Below are positions 1-5,114 of a stretch of DNA of 5,209 nt, one piece after another. Within the stretch, counting starts at the first letter, position 1, and each line of letters starts with the position of its first letter. The notes beneath the pieces were generated by a model, which had not been told where the DNA came from, searched no databases, and saw nothing but the letters and a program-made list of their open reading frames with translations. Position numbers and translations under genes: made by a program. This DNA is from Bacteroidota bacterium (lineage in GTDB: Bacteria; Bacteroidota; Ignavibacteria; UBA10030; SZUA-254): NCBI GenBank assembly GCA_004322375.1, contig SCUC01000254.1:1-5209 (forward strand), given 5' to 3'.

Positions 1-33
1 CTTTTTGATTTTCCTTAAAAAGCAATTACTCCT

Positions 34-54
34 TAAAAGTGAAAGTAACTTTTA
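34..54 (-). terminator. Weak AT-rich hairpin after glnS
   Basis: TAAAAGT (34-40) and ACTTTTA (48-54) form a perfect 7-bp stem with a 7-base loop, 23 bp past the glnS stop codon. The stem is AT-rich and the nearest T-run starts about ten bases later, so it is a poor terminator. Bases 1-76 hold nothing else I can name. Confidence 0.2.
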
Positions 55-76
55 CAACTGCTTTAATTCTCTGTTT

Positions 77-1771
77 TTATTGATTCTTCTCTATCTTCGC
101 CCACGTATCTCTCAACGTTACTGCGCGGTTAAACACCAAGTTCTCAGGCGTAGAATCATCGTCAACGCAAAAATAGCCGAGCCGTTCAAACTGGAAACGT
201 TCCTGCGGTTTCACAGTGGCAAGACTTCTCTCAACTTTACAACCACTAAGCGCTTCAAGAGAATTAGGATTTATCAACTCTTTCCAGTTATCCCCATTCG
301 GGTTTTCCTCGGTGAATAATCTATCATACAATCTCACCTCTGCATCAACAGCATGTTCTGCTGAAACCCAATGGATTGTCCCCTTCACCTTCCTATGGCT
401 TTGCGCCGAACCGCTTTTCGTCTCCGGGTCGTAAGTGCAATGTACTTCCGTAATGTTACCGTTGGCATCCTTCACAACATTGGTGCATTTGATGATGTAT
501 GCATAGCGCAACCGCACTTCTGCCCCCGGCGTGAGCCGAAAATATTTTGGCGGCGGCACTTCCTTAAAATCATCCTGCTCGATGTAAAGGACCTTTGAAA
601 ACGGCACTGTTCGCATCCCCATTGCGGGATCTTCGGGATTGTTGACAGCTTCAAGCTCCTCTACTTGCCCATCAGGATAATTCGTAATAACAACTTTTAA
701 CGGCCGCAGAACTGCCATCATTCTTGCCGCTTTTTTGTTCAAATCTTCCCGCAAGCTGAATTCAAGCAAAGCAACGTCAATCATGTTATCCCGCTTTGCG
801 ACTCCCACTTTATCCGCAAACGAGCGAATAGCCTCAGGCGTATAGCCGCGTCGTCGTAATCCTGAAATAGTTGGCATACGCGGGTCATCCCATCCATTGA
901 CGATGTTTTCCTCTACAAGCTGGAGCAACTTACGCTTGCTCATCACAGTATAGGTTAAATTTAAGCGCGCAAATTCTATCTGCTGGGGGTGATGTATCCC
1001 CAATTGCTCTACATACCAATTATATAAAGGACGGTGGTCTTCAAACTCCAACGTGCAAATCGAATGAGTTATCCCCTCAATGGAATCACTCTCCCCATGA
1101 GCCCAATCGTACATGGGGTAAATGCACCATTCGTTCCCTGTCCTGTGATGCTCTGCATGAAGAATACGGTACATAACCGGGTCGCGCATGTTGAGATTAG
1201 GATGGTTCATATCAATTTTCGCGCGAAGCGTTCTACTCCCATCGGGAAATTCTCCCTTCTTCATCCGTTCAAACAAATCTAGATTTTCTTCGATTGAACG
1301 ATTCCGGTAAGGACTTTCTTTTCCCGGCTCAGTCAGCGTGCCGCGATGCTTCCGAACTTCCTCCCCGCTCAAATCACAGACAAACGCTTTTCCCGCCTTA
1401 ATAAGCTGAATCGCCCAATCATACAATTGATGAAAATAGTCCGAAGCAAAAAACTCTCTCTCCTCCCAATCAAAACCAAGCCAGCGAACGTCCTTTTTGA
1501 TTGAATCAACATATTCCTGCTCTTCTTTCGTGGGATTCGTATCATCAAACCGCAAATTGCATTTGCCGTTGTATTGCTTGGCAAGACCAAAGTTCAAGCA
1601 AATGGATTTCGCATGACCGATATGCAAGTATCCATTCGGTTCAGGAGGGAACCGCGTATGCACACGTCCGTTGTTCTTGGCGTTCCTTAAATCTTCCTCG
1701 ATGATTTCCTGAATGAAATGCTTTCGTTCAGGGATTGTCGAATTGTTTGGTTCTGTTATTTGTTCTTTCAT
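77..1771 (-). CDS. glnS: Glutaminyl-tRNA synthetase (GlnRS), class I
   Basis: Cytoplasmic enzyme that joins glutamine to tRNA-Gln using ATP. The 564-residue product is close to the E. coli GlnRS length (about 554) and resembles it from end to end. Visible landmarks are the N-terminal VHTRFPPEPNGYLHIGH block (about residues 37-53) with the class I HIGH motif at 50-53, the FDDTNP block (75-80), the YPMYD and GITHSICTLEF blocks (218-243) typical of GlnRS rather than GluRS, and the second ATP signature VMSKR at 276-280. WDDPRMPTISGLRRRGY (294-310) follows, then the two-beta-barrel anticodon-binding region to the C-terminal end LRDTWAKI. The ATG at 1771 is chosen because about 36 residues precede the conserved core, similar to E. 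coli. No Shine-Dalgarno sequence is visible before it; the upstream bases are AT-rich. The gene lies downstream of gltX in the same direction, separated by 341 bp containing a palindromic element, so independent transcription is likely. No frameshift or missing catalytic residue is seen. Confidence 0.97.
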   Translation of the reverse strand: MKEQITEPNNSTIPERKHFIQEIIEEDLRNAKNNGRVHTRFPPEPNGYLHIGHAKSICLNFGLAKQYNGKCNLRFDDTNPTKEEQEYVDSIKKDVRWLGFDWEEREFFASDYFHQLYDWAIQLIKAGKAFVCDLSGEEVRKHRGTLTEPGKESPYRNRSIEENLDLFERMKKGEFPDGSRTLRAKIDMNHPNLNMRDPVMYRILHAEHHRTGNEWCIYPMYDWAHGESDSIEGITHSICTLEFEDHRPLYNWYVEQLGIHHPQQIEFARLNLTYTVMSKRKLLQLVEENIVNGWDDPRMPTISGLRRRGYTPEAIRSFADKVGVAKRDNMIDVALLEFSLREDLNKKAARMMAVLRPLKVVITNYPDGQVEELEAVNNPEDPAMGMRTVPFSKVLYIEQDDFKEVPPPKYFRLTPGAEVRLRYAYIIKCTNVVKDANGNITEVHCTYDPETKSGSAQSHRKVKGTIHWVSAEHAVDAEVRLYDRLFTEENPNGDNWKELINPNSLEALSGCKVERSLATVKPQERFQFERLGYFCVDDDSTPENLVFNRAVTLRDTWAKIEKNQ

Positions 1772-1911
1772 GGTTTTGTCTAAATAAAAACTTTGTTTTT
1801 AATTCAAAAAAAATCCCATTGTTTGTCATTCTGAATCCACCATTTAAGGTAACTGCAAAGGTTTCTTCCACTTTGGAATTACATTTTTTATACTATTAAA
1901 AAGTGCTTTTT
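1772..1911. other. AT-rich spacer upstream of glnS
   Basis: This part of the 341-bp gap between gltX and glnS contains TGTCATTC (1824-1831), matching the end of the 100-bp element, and an AT-only inverted repeat TTTTTA/TAAAAA near 1885-1901. No ORF is convincing. It probably combines the glnS promoter region with eroded repeat sequence. Confidence 0.4.
1779..1807 (-). promoter_or_regulatory. Possible glnS promoter with a very short leader
   Basis: The minus strand reads TTGAAT, a 17-bp spacer, then TTTAGA, which ends eight bases before the glnS ATG. The -10 match is poor and AT-rich DNA produces such pairs by chance. If real, the transcript would be leaderless or nearly so, which would fit the missing Shine-Dalgarno sequence. 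Confidence 0.25.
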
Positions 1912-2011
1912 TGTCATTCCCGCGAAAGTGGGTCAACGACTCGTAGAGAATCCAATCATTCTTTCGGTTTCTACAAGGAATGATTGGATACCTGCCTACG
2001 CAGGTATGACA
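1912..2011. repeat. 100-bp REP/MITE-like palindromic element
   Basis: The ends are inverted copies, TGTCAT (1912-1917) and ATGACA (2006-2011). Just inside lie two hairpins: CCCGC-GAAA-GTGGG (1919-1932, one G-T pair) and ACCTGC-CTAC-GCAGGT (1990-2005, perfect). The middle is a perfect 12-bp inverted repeat, ATCCAATCATTC (1950-1961) with GAATGATTGGAT (1978-1989). The whole could fold as a three-armed cruciform. It contains no ORF. The TGTCATTCCCGCGAAAG-type end is of a sort seen in dispersed intergenic repeats of many bacteria; family membership here is inferred. As RNA it may also stabilise or end the gltX transcript, though no U-tract follows. Confidence 0.75.
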
Positions 2012-2074
2012 ATATTATTTGTAGGGTATTGCTCTTTCGTTTCATAGTGGATACTATTTAGCATTAACAATCAT

Positions 2075-2092
2075 CGGGCCGCCCACGGCTCG
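2075..2092. repeat. GC-rich hairpin just downstream of gltX
   Basis: CGGGCCG (2075-2081) and CGGCTCG (2086-2092) pair around a 4-base loop, with one G-T pair if read on the plus strand and one A-C mismatch if read in the gltX direction. It begins 20 bp after the gltX stop codon and adjoins GAATGACA (2100-2107), the same kind of end as the 100-bp element. No T-run follows in the gltX direction, so it is a weak candidate terminator and perhaps a fragment of another dispersed repeat. Confidence 0.4.
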
Positions 2093-2112
2093 AAGAGAGG
2101 AATGACAATCAA

Positions 2113-3660
2113 CTAGACTTTTATTTTCTCTATTGCCGTTTCAATTCTTCGTATTACTTCCTCCCTCCCCAGGATAAACAACATGTCATACAGCCCCGGA
2201 CCGCCGCTTACCCCTGATACTGCAAGCCGCACGGCATGAATCAACTTTCCATTTCCTATTCCAAGCGATTCAGCAGCCTTGTGTAAAGCCTGTTCATATT
2301 GTTCCTTGGTTGGGTTCACTAAAGAAGAAAATTCTTCAATTAACCTGTTAAGCTGTGAAGGTGTCTCTTCTTTCCAACGCTTCTTCACCCCCTCTTCCTC
2401 ATACGAAGCAGGCAGCTCAAAGAAGTAGCTGCTTTGTTCGATGATGTCTTTCACAAACGACATCCGCGGTCTCATCGCTTCAATAACTTGTAACAAATAT
2501 TCGTCACTAAATTGTTTATTCTTAAATCTCGACTCAGCTAATTGCTCTTTAAGCATCTGCAAAACTTCAGAATCTGATTTTTTTCGTAAATGCTCAAAGT
2601 TAAGCCAATTCAGCTTTTCAAGATTGAATACTGCGCCTGCTTGATGCACACGTTCAAGTGAAAATTGTTGAACAAGCTCTTCCATCGAAAAAAGCTCCTG
2701 CTCCGTGCCAGGATTCCACCCAAGCAACGCGACAAAATTCACTAACGCTTCGTTTAAGAATCCCTTAGAGCGATAATCTTCAACTGCAACGTCTCCCTGC
2801 CGCTTGCTTAACTTCGATTTATCGGGATTAAGCAGCAATGGCAAATGCGCGAACACAGGCTTCTCCCACTCAAACGCGTCATATAACAGTGCGTGTTTGG
2901 GAGTTGATGGCAGCCACTCCTCCCCCCGGATGACATGTGTAATCTTCATCAGGTGATCATCCACCACATTCGCAAAATGATATGTCGGGTAACCATCGCT
3001 TTTAACAAGAACTTGATCGTCAATCAGGTTGCTGTCAAATTCCACTCTACCTCTGATAACATCATCAGTGACAACGGTTTGGTTACCTTCAACATTTAAT
3101 CGAACAACATAAGGAATTTTCGCCTCAAGGTTTTCTTCAATTTCACTTTGTGAAAGATTCAAGCAGTGCTTATCATATTTCGTTTGAAGTTTTTCTTTCT
3201 GTTGTGCTTCACGCAGTTGTTCCAGTCGTTCCTGCGTGCAGAAGCAATAATAGGCTTTCTTCTTTTCAATGAGCTGATGGATATGTTCCTTGTAAATCTC
3301 CAGCCGTTCCGATTGAATATAAGGACCATACTCCCCCACTTCAACAACCCCTTGATAATTAGATGACACCCTGCCGCCTGAAACCTGAAGCCTGAAACCA
3401 GAATCTTGCATCTTGTATCCTGCATCCTGCACGGGTCCTTCATCATACTCCAGCCCCGCCCACACAAGCGTCTTCAATAAATTTTCAACAGCGCCTTCTA
3501 CATAACGGGTCCGGTCTGTATCCTCGATACGCAGAACAAACGTTCCGTTGTTTTTTCGAGCAAAGAGATAATTGTATAGCGCCGTGCGTAATCCCCCGAC
3601 ATGTAAGTAGCCTGTCGGGCTTGGCGCGAAGCGGACGCGAATCGTCGGGGAAATGGACAT
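2113..3660 (-). CDS. gltX: Glutamyl-tRNA synthetase (GluRS) with an in-frame repeat-derived insertion
   Basis: Cytoplasmic class I enzyme that charges tRNA-Glu with glutamate. The 515-residue product begins with the family signature VRFAPSPTGYLHVGG (residues 9-23, HVGG being the HIGH equivalent), then RIEDTD (44-49), the IRGEEWLPSTPKH block (244-256) and the second ATP signature KLSKR (283-287). A helical anticodon-binding half follows, ending in the GPGLYDMLFILGREE-type C-terminus. The start at 3660 is preferred: it places the signature about nine residues from Met, as usual, and a GGAAAGGAAGA purine run precedes it. A longer reading from TTG at 3729 would start inside a terminator-like hairpin and adds 23 non-conserved residues. 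Relative to the usual DEGPxxGGxYGPY stretch, about 29 extra residues sit at roughly 77-106, encoded mostly by 7-bp repeats. The zinc-knuckle pattern is C139-x-C141-x24-C166, with Asn168 where E. coli has His. The frame is intact, so the gene appears functional. Confidence 0.96.
   Translation of the reverse strand: MSISPTIRVRFAPSPTGYLHVGGLRTALYNYLFARKNNGTFVLRIEDTDRTRYVEGAVENLLKTLVWAGLEYDEGPVQDAGYKMQDSGFRLQVSGGRVSSNYQGVVEVGEYGPYIQSERLEIYKEHIHQLIEKKKAYYCFCTQERLEQLREAQQKEKLQTKYDKHCLNLSQSEIEENLEAKIPYVVRLNVEGNQTVVTDDVIRGRVEFDSNLIDDQVLVKSDGYPTYHFANVVDDHLMKITHVIRGEEWLPSTPKHALLYDAFEWEKPVFAHLPLLLNPDKSKLSKRQGDVAVEDYRSKGFLNEALVNFVALLGWNPGTEQELFSMEELVQQFSLERVHQAGAVFNLEKLNWLNFEHLRKKSDSEVLQMLKEQLAESRFKNKQFSDEYLLQVIEAMRPRMSFVKDIIEQSSYFFELPASYEEEGVKKRWKEETPSQLNRLIEEFSSLVNPTKEQYEQALHKAAESLGIGNGKLIHAVRLAVSGVSGGPGLYDMLFILGREEVIRRIETAIEKIKV
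3367..3429 (-). repeat. Nine degenerate 7-bp tandem units inside gltX
   Basis: Read on the minus strand, the block divides without gaps into CAGGATG, CAGGATA, CAAGATG, CAAGATT, CTGGTTT, CAGGCTT, CAGGTTT, CAGGCGG, CAGGGTG (consensus CAGGNTN). Because three units make 21 bp, translation gives three related heptapeptides: QDAGYKM, QDSGFRL, QVSGGRV (residues 78-98 of GluRS). About eight further residues with no clear repeat (3337-3366) complete the segment absent from typical GluRS. The array is 63 bp, so it keeps the frame. Confidence 0.85.
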
Positions 3661-3669
3661 TCTTCCTTT
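3661..3669 (-). promoter_or_regulatory. gltX ribosome binding site
   Basis: AAAGGAAGA directly precedes the ATG at 3660. AAGGA is the only good Shine-Dalgarno match near any candidate gltX start, although its spacing is short. It supports this start over the upstream ATG at 3687 and the TTG at 3729. Confidence 0.55.
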
Positions 3670-3689
3670 CCACGACCTGAAGGTCATGG
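3670..3689 (-). promoter_or_regulatory. Hairpin adjoining the gltX ribosome binding site
   Basis: CCATGACC, a TTCA loop and GGTCGTGG form an 8-bp stem with one T-G pair. It ends nine bases before the gltX ATG, and its last two G residues are the first bases of the GGAAAGG purine run. Folding would therefore touch the ribosome binding site. The stem also contains an in-frame ATG (3687) that would add nine residues to GluRS. Confidence 0.5.
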
Positions 3690-3710
3690 TAATAGATTTT
3701 AATGTGTGGA

Positions 3711-3737
3711 AAACAAAAAACCCCCGCAAGGGGAGTT
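3711..3737 (-). terminator. Short terminator-like hairpin in the gltX leader
   Basis: On the minus strand CCCC (3733-3730), a TTGC loop and GGGG (3725-3722) form a compact stem, with a possible extra T-G pair. G, six T residues (3720-3715), G and TTT follow. It lies about 55 bp before the gltX start codon and 50 bp beyond the stronger terminator, so it is either a backup terminator or a leader attenuator for gltX. The stem is short, which limits confidence. Confidence 0.6.
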
Positions 3738-3766
3738 ATGTTGTCGTTTATTCGGAGTGAATATAA

Positions 3767-3791
3767 GAAAAAATTGAGGGAGGGCAAAAAA
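3767..3791 (-). promoter_or_regulatory. Candidate gltX promoter
   Basis: Just after the strong terminator, the minus strand reads TTTGCC, a 17-bp spacer, then TATATT. This is an acceptable sigma-70-like arrangement, and some promoter is needed because the terminator separates gltX from the barrel gene. The predicted start near 3757 would give a leader of roughly 95 nt containing both downstream hairpins. Boundaries are approximate, and group-specific promoter consensus could shift the call. Confidence 0.35.
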
Positions 3792-3840
3792 ATCAACAGC
3801 CCATATCTCGCCTGCATTGCAGGAAGCTATAGGCTGTTAA
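3786..3840 (-). terminator. Strong intrinsic terminator after the barrel gene
   Basis: In the minus direction a long stem forms between 3838-3818 and 3814-3795: AACAGCC at its base pairs with GGCTGTT, and CCTGC at its tip pairs with GCAGG around a 3-base AAT loop. Only one mismatch and one bulged C interrupt about 19 pairs. GA and then seven T residues (3792-3786) follow directly. The plus strand has no matching T-run, so it acts in one direction. It would end transcripts from the barrel gene 208 bp downstream of its stop codon. Confidence 0.85.
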
Positions 3841-3929
3841 TTTATCCTTAACTGGAAGTACGTTATCTATTCCTTAATTCACAAATTAACTTATGTTACG
3901 CACCACAATAGTCATTGCTTTTATTTAGA
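3841..3929. other. Gene-free spacer with a 16-bp palindrome
   Basis: This AT-rich part of the 387-bp gap between the barrel gene and gltX has no ORF or RNA gene that I can recognise. Its only ordered feature is TTAATT-CACA-AATTAA (3874-3889), a perfect inverted repeat that could be an operator but could also arise by chance in AT-rich sequence. Bases 3997-4047 next to the barrel gene are likewise featureless. Confidence 0.3.
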
Positions 3930-3996
3930 GTTAACCTACCCTTTCTATGGAGGGATATAAATCCCCTCGTGAGAGGAGATTAAGGGGTGTGTTAAC
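3930..3996. repeat. 67-bp palindromic repeat-like element
   Basis: The segment starts and ends with GTTAAC (3930-3935 and 3991-3996), extended inward by imperfect complementarity between the CTACCC and GGGGTG stretches. Inside are two hairpins: CCCTTT with GGAGGG (3939-3954, with G-T pairs) and ATCCCCTC-GTGA-GAGGAGAT (3961-3980, one mismatch). It lies 52 bp downstream of the barrel gene. The layout of terminal inverted repeats plus two internal arms resembles the 100-bp element at 1912-2011, but the sequence differs. Confidence 0.65.
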
Positions 3997-4047
3997 ACTA
4001 AAATCGTTTATAGGTAAATAAATTATCTTCCTGTGTAACTTCAAATT

Positions 4048-5064
4048 CTAAAACTGTATTCCTAACGTTACATACTGAGCATTATCAAGCAGCCCGAGGT
4101 CTGCATACGCGTAATCGAACATGATTGTAGCGCTATTTTCGATTGTGTATTTAAATCCCGCGCCAAACGTTGCATTGCCGGAACCCGTTTCATTGTAATC
4201 GGTATTGGTAATAAATCCACCCCGTACGAAAAACATTTCCATGAACCCAAACTCGGCGCCAAGGTTGGTTCTGTCCGAAGAGAATGTATTTACGACATGG
4301 TCGGCATTGAGAGTAAGCATCATATTTTCCCCAACAACCGGTGAAAAGGAAAGCCCGCCCTGTACCGATGAGGGCAATTCTATCGCATCGCTCTCATACT
4401 CTACAGGCACAGGCGTCTGGTTACTCGGCGCATCCGGACGCAGGATAAATGTTCGTAAACCGGAGCCACCAAATTGTGCCTTCGTTCCATAATTGGAAAT
4501 AGCAAAACCGAGCGTTAATCCTTGCAACCCTGTTTTATAAGTAAGACCTACATCAAAGGCAAACGCGTCGGCGCTCACAAGAGCGATGGTTTCATTAATA
4601 TATTTTGCATTTATTCCGAATCCTACTTTATCCGTCATTTGACGAGAGTAACTTAGCACGAGCGCCATATCGTAGGGCTTAAACGTAGCTCCTGTTCCTT
4701 CAGGCGATTCCGTCGTCGTTTCAACAATATCAGGGTAAGCGAGATATTGAACTGAAAATCCGAGATTCCCGATACTACCGAGTGGAGCAATACCCGTAAA
4801 ATGCTGGTACGATATATCGCCAAACCAGCTTACATTTGAAAATTGAACCTCATATCCGGTCATTGCTGCAACTCCTGCCGGATTCCAATACAACGCGCTT
4901 GCGCCTTTTGAGCCCGCCAGTCCACTGTTCCCCATAGCTACTTGTTTTGCGCCAACAGGAATTCGTAAAAATTGAAATCCCGCCTGTCCTTTCCTGCCTT
5001 CATCGGCATACAAGAGTGATGCGAGGAGGACGAATGCTATTGTTAAGCTGTAAAACTGTTTCAT
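4048..5064 (-). CDS. PorV/PorQ-family outer-membrane beta-barrel protein
   Basis: Predicted outer-membrane barrel of 338 residues. Residues 1-20 form a Sec signal peptide: Lys2, a hydrophobic core rich in Leu, Ala and Val, and a likely signal peptidase I cut after LYA (18-20). The mature N-terminus has the family hallmark QFLRIPVGAKQVAMG followed by ASALYWNPAGVA (about residues 31-66), in which the xxYWNPAG block is typical of PorV/PorQ and the related UPF0164 group of FadL-like barrels. The rest alternates polar and hydrophobic residues with many Gly and aromatic positions. It ends with FDYAYADLGLL and a terminal strand closing in Phe (YVTLGIQF), as expected for BAM-inserted barrels. PorV itself is a type IX secretion component, but many paralogs in this phylum group have no proven secretion role, so I assign family only. 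AAGGA lies 10 nt before the ATG. It follows the upstream partial gene by 50 bp, suggesting one transcript. Confidence 0.88.
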   Translation of the reverse strand: MKQFYSLTIAFVLLASLLYADEGRKGQAGFQFLRIPVGAKQVAMGNSGLAGSKGASALYWNPAGVAAMTGYEVQFSNVSWFGDISYQHFTGIAPLGSIGNLGFSVQYLAYPDIVETTTESPEGTGATFKPYDMALVLSYSRQMTDKVGFGINAKYINETIALVSADAFAFDVGLTYKTGLQGLTLGFAISNYGTKAQFGGSGLRTFILRPDAPSNQTPVPVEYESDAIELPSSVQGGLSFSPVVGENMMLTLNADHVVNTFSSDRTNLGAEFGFMEMFFVRGGFITNTDYNETGSGNATFGAGFKYTIENSATIMFDYAYADLGLLDNAQYVTLGIQF

Positions 5065-5074
5065 AATGTTGTTA

Positions 5075-5079
5075 TCCTT
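5075..5079 (-). promoter_or_regulatory. Ribosome binding site of the barrel gene
   Basis: AAGGA lies 10 nt before the ATG at 5064, which is at the long end of normal spacing. It agrees with a start that gives a well-formed signal peptide. Confidence 0.6.
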
Positions 5080-5114
5080 AAAATGATATAAATGTTTCAG
5101 TCTTAGATTAGGGA

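Noticed and set aside
13..39. Direct repeat CCTTAAAAAG / CCTTAAAAG
   Set aside because: Short and AT-rich at the window edge. It could belong to a signal of the next gene but cannot be judged without more sequence.
5..434. Plus-strand open frames opposite the end of glnS
   Set aside because: They lie antisense to a clearly conserved gene, have no recognisable domains and lack ribosome binding sites.
1912..2011. CRISPR repeat or tRNA gene in the gltX-glnS spacer
   Set aside because: There is no series of evenly spaced identical repeats, and the hairpins do not make a tRNA cloverleaf with the expected conserved bases.
3159..3467. A 102-residue minus-strand frame overlapping gltX, rich in MQDTRCKI-like residues
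   Set aside because: It is the alternative-frame translation of gltX, and its repetitive look comes from the 7-bp repeat. No start signal or independent support is seen.
3595..3619. Inverted repeat CCCGACA/TGTCGGG near the start of gltX
   Set aside because: It falls within the codons of the conserved SPTGYLHVGG signature. The match is probably a by-product of coding sequence, with an 11-base loop and no other sign of function.
3661..3729. A longer gltX reading starting at TTG 3729
   Set aside because: The extra 23 residues are not conserved, the start would lie inside the terminator-like hairpin loop, and the 3660 ATG has the proper ribosome binding site and family-typical N-terminus.
3657..3800. 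T-box riboswitch ahead of gltX
   Set aside because: The region is too short and I cannot find the conserved T-box sequence or a specifier stem; only simple hairpins are present.
4205..4492. Plus-strand open frame opposite the barrel gene
   Set aside because: Antisense shadow of a conserved coding region with no protein-like features.
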